Origin: Gonium pectorale
Lineage: Eukaryota > Chlorophyta > Chlorophyceae > Chlamydomonadales > Volvocaceae
Direction: 5' to 3'
DNA: 64,000 nucleotides
Assembly: GCA_001584585.1 (NCBI GenBank)
Contig: LSYV01000064.1
Coordinates: forward strand, 148,654-212,653
This document shows positions 34,501 to 46,800 of this stretch, piece after piece. The notes below the pieces were generated by a model. The model was not told where the DNA came from and made no database searches. It saw nothing but the letters and a program-made list of their open reading frames with translations. The position numbers and the translations under genes are program-made. How positions within the stretch are numbered: position 1 is the first letter of the stretch; each line of letters starts with the position of its first letter.

Positions 34501-36523
34501 GAGGCATGCCAAGACGCGGGCTTCAACACGCCTATGCACGCCCAAGTTGCTCAGGCAATCAATGCGTGGGTTGCGCGCCACGACCTTCCCCTGCAAGGCA
34601 GCAAGGCAGCCCTACAGGCGCATCCCCCGCTCGTGCCCTCACCGGCGCGCGCCGCAACAGAGGCCCAACCGCACGAAGCAGCGCGTCGGCATGCGCCGTC
34701 ACCGCTTCCATTCCAGCGTCCGCCTCCGCCTCCGCCTCTGCCGCCTCCTCCCTCTCATCAACCGTCAGCTCCTCGTCTGCTTCCAGGTCCACAGCCACCT
34801 CGGCGGGGCGGGCCCGTGGGCCCGGCTGCGGGACCGAAGCTGGCCGAAATGCAGCCCCAGGCGGCGGCTCACGGCTCGCCTGCTTCAACGGTCGTTCTTG
34901 CTGCTGTTGCTGCTTGTGCGGACTGCCCTGCAGCAGCCGTGGAGTGACTGCTTCACCCACCCGTGCCGCGCCCGTTGACGCAGACGCCCCGGCGGCGGGC
35001 GCCCTCATCCCCGTCTCGACGGCGGTAGCACGATCCCGAAGCAGCGGCGCAGTGCTGGCTCCCGCCGCCGCGGCCGCTGCGGCCGCCGCCACGGAGCCCT
35101 GCCCAGTCCGGTCTGATCCCAGACTAGCGGTGCCCTGTACAGATCCGCTGGCCAGCACACGGCCCCCGTTCGTCGCAGCGGCCGGCGGGGAAGGAGGACC
35201 GGTGCGGTCCGGTCCGCCGTTAGCGACGCGGTCGCCGTGCGCCGGCGGCGGGCGGGCTGCCTCGCCGGCACCAGGCGACGCAGCGGCGGCGGCAGCGGCA
35301 CTGCCCTGCTGCCCATAAGGCCGTGATGGCGAAAGCACCGCGGCCGCCCCGGCATCGGGAGCGCCAGTGCGGGCTGCACCCTGCGGCTCCTGCTTGGCAC
35401 CCCTGATCCGCTCCTGCCGCCCCAATTCCCCCGGCGGTCCTCCCTCCCCGCCAGCCGCCGGCTGCTTCTGCGCCTGGCCATGTGGCTGCTGCTGTTGCTG
35501 CTGAGAGAGGGGCCGAAGGAGCGACGGCGGCAGCGTCGTCAAGCGCTGCTGCGGCTGTTGCTGCGGCTGTTGAGCTTGCTCGAAATACACATGCCGTTGC
35601 TGTTGCTGCTGTTGTTGTTGGGTCTGATGAGGCTGCGTCCGCTGCTGCTGCTGCTGCTGCGGTCGTTGCTGCTGCTGCTGTTGTTGCTGGTGAGGCTGTT
35701 GTTGCTGCTGCTGCTGTTGTTGTTGTTGCTGTTGCAGCTGTTGCTTGTGCCTCCCCAGCAAGAGAGCCTCGAGGTTCTCCAGCGCCTGGTGGTGACGCTG
35801 CAGGATTGTGAGCTGCTCCTCAAGCGCAAGCGCCGGGCCCGTGCCCGCGGCCGCGACACGCTGCGGTGCCCCTGGCTGGATAGGGCCTTGTGGCGTAGCG
35901 TTCGGACCGCGCTGTGCCCACTGGCCACTGGGGCCCGGGTGCTCCGGCTTAAGGGCGCCCGGCACAGATGCCGGCGCGGGCATGGGAGCACCCGAGTCCG
36001 CCCTCTGCCGCTTGGCGGGCGGGCCCAGAGGACCCGCCGCGCGTGGCTCCGCGAGGTTCAGCAGCGCTGCAGCACCAGCTCCGGACCCAGTGGCCCCCGC
36101 CACGCCGGGGCGGCCGCCGGCAGCAGCGGCAGCAGCAGCAGCCGTTCGTACACCAGCGCCGTTCGCAAGCGCTGCGGGGTTGAAACCGGCGAGGCCGCCC
36201 AGCGCGCTGCCGGCACCAAGGCCGCGGAGGCCCGTGCCGGGGGGCCCGTACCGCATGACCACACTTGCGGGGTCCAGTCTTCCACCCTGCGCAGCAGCGT
36301 TGGCTGTGGCCTGCGCCCGGATGGCTTGACTTATGAGCGCTGCGCTGCTGGGGCGTTGTGCTGCAGAGAGCAGGTTTTCATGGCTCAGCGGCAGGCCCGT
36401 GGTCGCCAGGAAGCTCGCAGCCGCAGCCGCAATGCCATCGGACCCAAAAGCTGAGAATGGCACGCTTTCGATGCGGCCCACTCGGCCGCCGTACCCCGGC
36501 CCCCCGGCATGGCCGTCAGACAT
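31526..36523 (-). CDS. Single-unit D-A-B-C module protein with polyQ N-terminus (divergent paralogue)
   Basis: Five exons in phase 0 throughout: 34643-36523, 33896-34390, 32686-33597, 31791-32330 and 31526-31642, about 1,314 aa. Exon 1 (1-627) is low complexity, with a long Gln-rich tract near residues 255-355 and an acidic stretch near its end (EADEELTVDEREEAAEAEAE). Exon 2 (628-792) has WFVLHWW and LRDFAARF. Exon 3 (793-1096) opens with a C-like block (GGRLREAELLPLGQWFA) and ends with a D block (FPRARPEQLAELAERI). Exon 4 (1097-1276) is A-B: GLMVCPAGASD, then SQSWMEVFEVAM. Exon 5 is a terminal C block (NGWVVAVLSWAARWA). Every exon after the first has a counterpart in the head-to-head gene at 37837. 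I recognise no family. Low-complexity composition suggests a nuclear or regulatory protein, but that is inference. Confidence 0.75.
35560..35760 (-). repeat. PolyQ-encoding CAG/CAA repeat
   Basis: CTG/TTG repeats on the plus strand encode runs of up to about 14 Gln, broken by His, Pro and Arg, within the first exon of the minus-strand module gene. Mixed CAG and CAA codons suggest a selected Gln tract rather than pure slippage. Confidence 0.85.
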
Positions 36524-37836
36524 CGGGATGTAGTCGTCGGCGCAGGAATAGCGCTAGCCAGGACAGCGCCTTCAAAGCTTCTGCGTAACTGCATTAGTGC
36601 GGTCAAGGAAGGGCACACATGGACAGATTTTGACGGGGTAGCTCCTGCGAGTTTCGAGCATCGCTGCGAATGTCCCAGGCACATCGACGAAAGCAGCTGA
36701 CTACAACCTAGCAATAGAAAGAGGCAGCTCCGGCCCTGCTTCATTTAATGAGGGGCACGAATCCGTATTGACGTGTCTCATCCATGATGGTCCATCTGTC
36801 GAGTGTCCCCGTCAACAAACCTGCGCCTTGGCCCCTTGACCACCCTGAAACCAAGGTCCTTGCAACAGAGATATCCAGGTCAGCTACCAACGCCCCGTCG
36901 CCCGCAGCAATTTTGGCTCCGAGCTTCCAAGTCACGCTACGCCGACCAGGCAGAAGCAGAGCTATCGTTGTTATGAGGGTGATCATCTGCGATAAGGCAG
37001 TCGCTGGCCATATTGCGGGCACGTCGTGGACAAGTTTGAAGCAGGAATGTACGTATCGACAGATATGACAGAGACTAATTAACTATTTTCACTGGAGGGC
37101 TGCGAAACTGTTGTTAGGTTGCCGAACTCGGACTCGTACACGGTGCCAAAAGGCTCAAAACCCCGATCCCCTTTGGAAATCACTTCCGTGGCATGGAATC
37201 ATCTGCATGAGGTTTCTTAGACCCCTGTCAGAGCAGCGAGGGAGGTACAAGTGTCGGGGCTGTCATCACATCGCAGCCAGGCTCGCACAGCGTGTAAGCC
37301 ATGTTCCGGGGATGCATGTTGAGACAAGGAGAAGACACGCTGGAGTACGTGTCTCCCATTGTTTGCATACTCACGCATGCACGTATGCTGTGTGCCGATG
37401 ACGCCTTTGCTGCTTACAGAGTCTTGATTACCCTCTTACCACTTGCCTTCCGCCAATAGAGAATTTCGGGCGGCATGCAAGGCCGCAGTGTAGCTTCCAA
37501 GAGCCGTTGTCGCCGGCCCCCATCGGCCATGGTTCATCCTATTGGGCATCTTAGTCGCGGCGGAGCCACCAAGTCAGCAGTATGCCAATAGGTCAAGGCT
37601 TGGCGTGTGAACGTCGTTCATTTGACAATCAGGGACCGGCTGTATTTCCGTAACCCAAAAAAGACTTTGGTTTGCAGAAACATGCTCTTGCCTGCCAGGG
37701 CTTGTGAAATGTATACGACTTGTAACTTACACGAAAATAAATAATGAAACTTATTGCGCAATTCGACCGCGACTAGGCGACGACTGAACACGGGGGCATT
37801 TGAATGTAGCTTTACATCTTGAGCCACCATATCTTC
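36524..37836. other. Divergent intergenic region between the two module paralogues
   Basis: These 1.3 kb separate the two head-to-head starts and are AT-richer than the coding sequence. They probably hold both promoters and 5' UTRs. I saw no coding exon and no clear core-promoter motif. Confidence 0.5.
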
Positions 37837-40800
37837 ATGGAGGGGCACTCTCATAGGCTCAGTCGCTTGGGTGGTGGACCGGGCGATGATGGCGATGCAG
37901 CAGTTAAGCGGCGGAGAACCATACCCGATGACCTGGATGACGGCCACTCATACTTTGCAAAGCCTGCAAACATGCTCAGCCACCAGGTCGCGATGTTCTC
38001 CCGGCCCATCGACCCATCGCACCCGCACTCCCACGTCGGCCCCATTTCCCCCCGCGTCGCCACGGTGACTGCGAAGAAAGTTGTTGGCAACGCCCTGCGC
38101 CGGGCCCTGCAGCCGCGCGGCGCAAGCGCGGCCGGGCAGCCAGCGCAGGCCCCCCAACTGCCCCGCCTGTCCAGCGGCCGTACGCTTCCCGCTGCGCCGG
38201 AGCTGCGCGGCGACTGGGCCCGCTACCTGGCACCCCCCGGGAGAAACATCAGCGCCAGGAGCCTGGAGCGCGTCAGCGTCGGCTGGTACTACCAGGACGC
38301 GGAGGCGCTGCTGTCCGTATGGAAGGCCGCGCGCGACGGCGAGATTTGCGTTTGCCGGCCGGTGGGGCGGGGGCGGGGGGGTAATACGGAATGGGAAACG
38401 GGTCGCGTCGTGGACACTGAATCGCATACTCAGTAGTAGGAGGAACGGCGGTCTTGGTAGAGGTGAAGACGACCTGCAAAACTGCGATGTCAGCGACGAG
38501 CGATCCGTGCCGTGGCATACCTTTGCAGTTGTAGTCGCTGATAGCTTGCTGACATAGAGAAGAGGAGGCGGGGGAGGAACCCATGCCCACCCGCCCAACC
38601 TAACACGCGGACAGACTGGCACAGCACTGACACCGCGAGCGCGGGCCTGCGGGGGCNNNNNNNNNNNNNNNNNNNNNNNNNNNNNNNNNNNNNNNNNNNN
38701 NNNNNNNNNNNNNNNNNNNNNNNNNNNNNNNNNNNNNNNNNNNNNNNNNNNNNNNNNNNNNNNNNNNNNNNNNNNNNACACGCGGGAATCGGGACGCCAC
38801 AATCAAGGCCCATGCGGGGCCCCCTGGGGGTGCTTCCTCTGCTCTACCGACCACCCGCCGCCAACGCACTCTTCCCTCGCTGGCGTGCTGCCCAGGCATA
38901 CTTCCAGATCAGCGGCCACTTCCTCACGGGCGCCCGCCTGCTGCGCGCGGCAGCAGCCGGGGCCGACCCCTCCGACCCCGCCCTGGACCTGACCCGCCTC
39001 CTGTGCGAGCCAGCGGAGGGGCTGCTGCTGCGCCTGCGCCACCGACCCAGGCACGGCGACCAGCCGCCCGGCGGCGGCGCGGCCGGCGGCGGCGGGGGCT
39101 TCACGGAGTGGCACGTGGTGCACCTGGAGGGGCGCGGGCAGCCGGCAGCGGCGGGAGGCGGCGGCGGAGGGGGCGGCGGAAGGGGAGGGGAGCTGCCAGG
39201 CGGCGCGCACCTGGAGGGGCTGCAGGACTTCGCGGCCCGGCTGACGGGCGCCGGGGCCGGGGCGGGCGCGGCGGCCAACGCGGGCATGGTGCTGCAGGTG
39301 GCGCGGCAGATGCGTGTGGTGGTGAGTTGGCTGTTGGAGGTTGGTGGGCTGTAGGCGGCAGTCTGACGGTTAATGTCTGCGGTGGGCTGTAGCTGGCTTT
39401 AGTGGATGTTCTCACAGGGATTGTTACCTTCCGCCAAGCACGCCCCCCCTACACCAGCTGCTGCCCTGGCGCGCCAACCCAAGTGCCGGGCGCTGCTGGG
39501 CGCGTCGATCATTGCACAAACATGCTTTGGGTCTGAGTTCTAACCACTCCCCCCTTCCGCTGCGCGCGCCTACTGGCAGGACCTGGACTGGTACTGCGCC
39601 CAGCCCGGCCGCCTGCCGGCCCTCAGCCCCCTGTGGCGCACCTTCGCGCAGTGGGCCGCCTCGCCGCTCCCGCCGCCGCCCACGCAGCCGCAGCCGGCAG
39701 GTGGGTCGGTGGGTCGGTGGGTGCGTGGGCGTGGTTGAGCAACCGGCGCCGTGCTCGGAGCGCGACGTGTAGCTGCGCCCAGGCGGGGGAGGTTTCAGGG
39801 GCGTGCGGGAGCGCGTGGGAACCACTGGCAGTGCGCTGGATGAGGTGGGGCGTATTGGTATGGTGTGTGAACCCGGGAATCGCAATCTGCATCCACCCGC
39901 GCCTGCGCGTCGACCAGTCCCACCGCACCCTGGCGAGGCCGCCCTTTTACATCAGCGTGCCCATGTACCGCACCACCATGCATGCCTCATGGCCTCCGGA
40001 ACGTGACATTGGATCAGCTCTCGTCTTGCCTGCAGGCCTCCGTCGCAACGTGGGGAACGGGCGGCCAGAGGACGTACTCGAGTCGGCGTCTGAGCAGGAG
40101 GAGGACGAAGAGCCGTCGCCGCAGGCCTTGCCGCCGCGCAGCCGGCGGGGTGCTGCGGGGTCGCCCGCCGGGTGGCAGGGGACTCGAGCTGCGGGCGCCG
40201 CTGGCGCCGCCGGGGCCGTTGGCGGGCGCGGCGGTCGAGGTCGCGGCCGCGGTCGCGGCGCCGCTGCGGCCGCAGCAGCCGCAGCTGCGGCGGCGGCTGT
40301 TCCCGCCAGCTGTGCGGCGCTTGAGCAGCTGAGGTCGCTGGACGCGGAGGCGGCGCGGGTGCTGGAGCCCGCGCTGAGGGCGCGCAGCCGCTTCCTTCAG
40401 GGGCCCAACGCGCCGGTGGGTTCCCCGGGCAGAGGCAGCTCCCGAGGTTTCGCAATTGCCAGCAGACGTGCAGATTGGGCGAAGTCGTTCCGAACCGAGG
40501 CTGCTTCTTTCATCCGATGGCAGGGCCCGGCTACAGGCAGCATACCGCCACACACCCCTCGTTTTGCACATACCCACACCCACACCCACACACCCAACAT
40601 TCCTACCCACCCACCTGCCCGCCTGTCTCCCTCCTTCCGCGCGCCCCCACTCCACCCCGCCCCCCCTCCAGGCGCTGTGGCGGGTGCAGGTGGGCCGGCT
40701 GTCCCACCTGGCCATCGCCTTCTGCCCCCTGGGCGCCAGCTTCGGCGACGGCCGCCCCGGCCGGCCGACGCGAGTGCGCCTGCTGCTGGCCTCCCGCGAC

Positions 40801-43800
40801 AAGGCGCGCCCCAGCGGCTGGGCGGTCACCGAGATGGAACCCTGGAACTGGTTCACGGCGGTGTCGGGCGAGGCGGCGGCGGCGCACCACTGGCCGCGCA
40901 GGGTGGAGGTGGCGCTGCTGCCGGGGCAGCAGCGGCTGCTCACCGACGCGTCTAAGGTGGGCTCGCCGCCGGCCCGTGACGCGAGGGCGGGGGGGGGGGA
41001 GGCGGGCGGGCGGAGTGAGGGGAGCATGTCAACGTTTTGGGGGATGGAACAGGTTACAGGTTACACGTCCGTCAAAGCCGGGGTGGCCATGGACGAATTG
41101 CGAATATTGGGGTGGAGGAACGGGTCATGGTTCTCGTCTCTACCCCGCTTCAGTGCCTGACGCCGAAGTATGGCGTGCCTGGTATCCCAGACAGCATGGA
41201 ACGGGGTTGGGATGACAGAGACCCGGGGGCCGCGGGGCGTTAGAGTTGCTGAGCCGGACTGCAAACAGGCTTTCACAGGATCGCGTTTGAGACTAAAAGA
41301 TTAACGATGTATATTTGGGAGTGGGAGCACGTTGTAGTATTCCCTGTGCGTACGTCACTAGCTTGGGGACCCATGGGTCTGCTCTCCCGCAGGTCCGGGA
41401 GCAGAACGGCCTCCTTTGGATGCGCTACCGCGCCTGGCTGGAGGCAGTGCACCTCATTCTCTCGGGTGGCCAAGAAGGAGGCGGCGCAGCCGCCGGCGCG
41501 GCAGGCCGCAGCGGCGCAGCCGGCCGTGGGGTGCGGCGGCGGCTGTCCGAGGACGCTGCGGAGGCGTCTGAAGCGTCTGAGGGGCCCGAGGCGTCGGACT
41601 TGGGCGGCCCTGGTGGCGGCGCGGGTGCGGGGCCGGCGCTGCCGCGCCCCAGCTCGGGGGTGGATGCGGTGGAGCAGATGCGGCGACTGGACCCCGGGGC
41701 GGCGGAGCTGGTGTTTGCGGAGCTGCAGCGCTGGGGCGCACAGCTGGCGGGCCCCAAGGCGCCGGTGAGTTGCGGTTTGCGCCCCCCGTAAGGAGACGGT
41801 AGGGTCGACCATGAGAAGGACGCGGGTGGGGTTGTGGGTGTGGATTTGGAGGGACTTCCTGGCGGGACGCAACGAAGGGGCCCAGGGCGGGGCCGAAGGC
41901 GCCGGCGAGTGTGCTATCCTCGCAGCTGTTGCGCAGAACCTGTGGGCCACGGTCTGCTAGTGGCCGCTTGCGGGTGCGATGGTGGACGCGTGCCACCGCT
42001 AGATCCTCCCCGTTGTGCCCCGCTCCCCCCCCCCCGCCCCCGCACCGCAGGTGCTGTTGCGGCTGCGAGACGCGGCCCTGTGCGCTGCCGTCGCTGGCGC
42101 CTCTGCGGCAGCAGGGACCACCGCCGGCGCCGCCGGGGCTGGAGCCGCCAAGCCCGAGCCCGCCGCCGCCTCCGCCGCCGGCGCAGGAGGGCCCAGCGTG
42201 GGGCCCTCGGCGCCCGTTCCCGCGGCCGGCCCCGGGGGCCGCGTCCGCTACGCGGTGGGCTTTGACGCGCACATGGGGCTGGGGGAGGAGCCTCTCCTGC
42301 TGGTGGTGGACCGGGCGGAGGAGCACACGGACGCGCCAAGGCAGTGCGAGGTGCTGACGCCGCAGGTGGGCGCGCAGGAGCCAACGGGAAAGACCAGGCG
42401 CCAACGGGTCGTGCGAACGGCGCCAACGGGTCGTGCGAACGGCGGGTGGAAAGGCGGTTGCTCCGCAGGATGGGCACCCGCAGTCTGACTGGGTCCGATG
42501 CGCTCCAGGAGTCCCGTTGCGCTCCAGGAGTCCCGTTTCAGGGCGCGCCAGGGGGGACTGCAGCGGTTGCGACGCCCGGAGCCGACTGACGCGTTGCGCG
42601 CCCAAACCACGCCCTGTGCAGGAGTGGCTCCATCGCTGCAGGCAGCCGGAGCCGTCCGCAGCCGAGGTTGCGGAGGGGGCTGGGACAGCGGAGGCGGCCG
42701 AGCGGGGCGCTGGGGAGGCGTCACCTGTCGACGTCGCTGCCGCCGCTGCCTCGGATACCGCCGCTGCGGCCACGGATGGCCCCGCGCCCGCTGGTGAAGC
42801 GCCTCCAGCCGAAAGGGAAGAGGCAACGCAGGCGACGGCAGGTACGGGGGTGACGCCGGCGGCCTATGAGGCGACGGCGCCGACACCGGCAGCGGCCGAA
42901 GCGGCCGCGGGGGCGCCGGAGGCGGTACCCGATGGGATGGAAGTCGACACGGAGCCAGCGGCGGTGCTGGAACGGAAGGAAGGCGCGGAGTCGCCCAAGG
43001 CGGAGGCGGAGGCGGCGGGAGCGGCGCAGGATGTCAAGGCGGAGGGGCAGATGCAGGCGGCGGCGTCCCTCAAAGCGGCGCCGCCGGAGCCGGAGCCCGC
43101 CGTGATGCCCGGCTGGCGGGGCCTGCTCGAGGTCGCGATGCGCCCACGGAAGGTAGGCCCGGCGTTCGGCTGTAGGGTGCGGGGGCGGTTTCGTTATGTT
43201 GACGGTCATACCACGCGCCCACGCCTGCTTCGGCTTGGGGCTTGAGTCCTGCGCCGCCCCCCGCTTCCGCGCCCGCACTCCTCCTCCCTTATCCCGCGTC
43301 TGCGCACGCGCCCTCGCGTCCTGCCATCGCCCAACCACCGAGTCCCGGTTCTTGTCGCCACCTCCTATCCCCTCTAATCGGCGCCTCCTGTACCGACCCG
43401 TTTCCCTTCCTCGCTACCCACGACTCCGCGCGCAGCGTCCCGTGGCCGACTGCGCCGCCGACGCGGACGCGCTGGAGTGGGTCGTCTTCGAGGGCTGGCA
43501 CTCGGCGCTGCGGCCCGCGGAGCCCAGCCCCCCGCCGGCATCGGCCTCGGCGCCTAGCCCGGCACCCAGCTCCGCGCCCAGCCCCGCGCCCGCCGCCCAC
43601 ACTGCCCAAGCGGCGGTGGCGCCGGAGGACGCGGCAGCGCCGGCGGCGGGGGCGGATGGCCCCGAGCCCATGGACGTGGACGCTAGCGGCGCGGACGGCG
43701 CTGGTGGGGATGCGGGAGCGGGCGCTTCGCGTGTGACGCCATCGCGCTGGCGCAAGCGGACGCCGCAGAAGGGGGCGGGAGCGGAGGCCGCGCAGCAGCC

Positions 43801-46800
43801 GGGGGACGGGGCGGCTCTGGAGGACGAGCCGGAGGACGCGGAGCAGGCGCGGTTCCGGGAGCGGCAGCAGGCGCTGCGTCTGCAACTGGAGCGGCTCGCC
43901 AGCGCGGCCCGTGCGGAGCGGGAGGGCTCCGGCCCGCGCATGGCGGCCGCCGCGGCCTCGGGCCCCGACCCGGGCTCGCACCCGCTGCAGCAGTGGGCGT
44001 CGGGCCCCGTGCCTATGGACACAGACGGCGGCGACTGGCTCGGGTTTCCGCCGCTCGGGGGCGGCCGCGGTCCCCACCCTGGCCACGGCCCGGTGAGGGG
44101 GGTAGCCGCCGAAGGCTGGCTGGTTGGCGGCGACCGCGCGGCGGTGGCGGCACCGTCGGCGGAGGCAGCTCCTGCTGTGCCGCCCGGCGTTGCTGTGGGG
44201 CCGCCGCTGCTGCTGGCGCCGGCTGCCCCCGGCGAGCCGCCCGCGCTGACGCAGCTGCGGCAGCTGGACCCGGAGGCGGGGGAGTTGACGGCGCGGGCGC
44301 TGCGGAGGCGGCATGTGGAGCTGGAGGGGCCCAACGCGCCGGTGCGGTTGCGATGTGCGGGCCGCCTTCATGTGCGGGTGCTTCGGGGAAAGGCCGTTGC
44401 CGTCGGACGGGATGCGTCGGATGGGTCGGGACTGAGGGTGGTTCTGTGCCGTCCTGTTCCGTATGTCGTGGAAGTGCGCTAGGGTGTAGGAGTGCTGCTG
44501 CTGCTGCTGCTGCTGATGCCGATGCTGTATGCGAGGATGCTGCCAGGCCGGACGGGAATGTTGGAGCAAAGCGACCGGCCCCTCCAGGGCCGCATTACTG
44601 CTCTCCCATCCCAGAGGCATACGGTATGAGTGCCGATGGCGCACCAACAGCTGCGGGTGGTGCTTGCAGCTGCACATGGGGGCGTGGGTGGGCTGGCGCC
44701 GCCCTCCTTACAGACCCCTGCCCCCGCTCCTGCCGTCATCGCCAACCCCGTTTCGTCCACACACACACACCCCGCGTCCCGGCTCGTCGTATCGCGCAGA
44801 CGGTTTGGTGCTGCGGCACCCTGGTGCGCTACGGCCTGGCCATCTGCCCCGTCGGGGCCACCTACACGGACGTGCTGCCCAACCGGCTGGGCGGAACGCC
44901 CGTGCGCATCCTGTACGTCCCGCCACCGCCCGGGGAGGGCAGCGAGGAGGAGGACGACGCCGGCGGCGCCGGCGCAGGCGTTAACGACGACGAGAGCAGC
45001 AGCAGCGACGGCGAGGACGGCGGAGAGGGCGGCGGCGCCGGCGGCGAGGGAGGCCGGGGGCGGAAGGGCCGGAGGTGCGTGGAGCTGCTGCCGCGCGCCT
45101 GGTTCCACGAGGCGGCTGGCAGGGCGGCCCGCTCGTACCGCTGGCAGCTCCGCGCCGAGGTGGCGCTGCTGCCGGGCGAGGTCCACCCGCGCGAGGACCA
45201 GGTGCAGGTGCGTCGGCCCGGCACGGCTGGGGAGGTACGGTAGGCCGGGCGTGGGGGGGCACGGTCGTTTGGGTGGGGCCTGGGGCCGCGGGCGTGTAGC
45301 GGTGGCGACGGGAAGGAGGAGGCTGGGCGGGGGAGCAAAGCGTACTCCGAGCCTGGGGACTGGGGCGGGAGCAGCCCACTCGGGTCGGGCTTTGGCAGCC
45401 ACGTCCTGGGGCTCCATAGCTTACCGTGCGCTCCCCACCCACCCTCAGGGTGACATTGGCCTCCGGCTTCGCTACTGATACCGCCTGCCGATCCCCCGAC
45501 CCACAACCCCTTCAGGAGTTTGAGGGGCTTCTGTGGGTGTACTACCAGCATTGGCGCGGGTGTAACCTCCCCGCGGGCGGCACCGCCGGCTCAATCCGCG
45601 AGGCCGGCGAAGACTCGTCCGACCGGCCCGTGGCTCCGCACCTGGCGGCCGGCTTCCGCGGCGGCATCAGCACCGTGTCGCCCCACGCGGCGTCCGGGGG
45701 GCAGCTGGTGCCGGCGTCGCGGGCGGAGGCGCCCGACGCGCTATCGCAGCTGCGCTGCCTCGACCCCACGGCGGCGGAGCTGGTGGCAGAGCTGCTGTCG
45801 TACTGCGAGCGGCCGGCGACGGGGATAAACGCGCCGGTAGGACGGGGGCGTGGGATGCAGATACAGATAACAGGCTCCCCAGAGAGGGATTGCAGGCCAC
45901 ACGAGCCGATTGGCTCCCGACCCGCGATAGCAGAGAGGGTAAAACACCCTTAAGGGTTCTGGATAGGGAGTGTGGGGGGCTCCGGAGGTAGGAGAGCAAA
46001 TCGCCCCGCGCTTGAAGGAGGGTGGCGGACGTCCGTGTGGTTGCTGATGGCGGCTGTCGAAGGGCCCGTGATATCCCCGCTCGTCAGCATGATCGTGCAG
46101 GCCGTGAGATGACATTCGCGCCTGTGTCAGCTCCGCCTACCATGGGTTCCGCCCCGCCCACCGTCCCGCCCACCGCGCCCTCGACGTTCATCGCTCAGGG
46201 TGCCCGCGGACTGAGTAACACCCCGCCTCCCGACACCCTCCCGCAGCGACTGTGGTGCTTTCGCCTGCCGGACCGGGTCTGCTACGGATTGGCCATCTGC
46301 CCCCGCGGCTCCGCCTTCAACCGCAGCCGCCACAAGGGCACGCCCGTGCGGATCGTCTTCGCGTCCGCGCACGACGGCACCGCCGACGGCGGCGGTGCCG
46401 CCGCCGCGAGCGACACCGACAGCGGCATTGGCAGCGGCAGCGACGACGACGACTTCCGCGGCGCGCTGGCGGCGGCCCGGGCCAATAGTGCGCGCGTGAG
46501 GCCGGAGCCGGGCGGCGCCGGCGGCGACGAGGGGGCGGCGGCGGCGGCGCCTGACGGCGCCCTGCGGTCCGACTTGGCCAAGCCGGGCGTGTGGTTTAAG
46601 CGTGCATCGGGCCGGGCGGTGCCGGCATCGCAGGCGACCAAGTGGCAGTCAAAGGTGGAGGTGGCGCTGCTGCCTTGGGAGGGGGAGGGCGGCGGCGGCG
46701 AGGCGCCTGTCAAGGTGCGTGTGCGCGTGGGAAATGGGAGGCGCGGCTCGGGGCACCGGGCAGCGCACCGTGGCGGCGGGGACGGGGCGAGGGGGCGGGG

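Noticed and set aside
41454..42773. 439-codon open frame on the minus strand
   Set aside because: Antisense shadow of plus-strand module exons; Pro/Arg-rich with no domain.
43289..44677. 462-codon minus-strand frame
   Set aside because: Antisense to the plus exon 43436-44341, which ends in the D motif and fits the exon-pair pattern.
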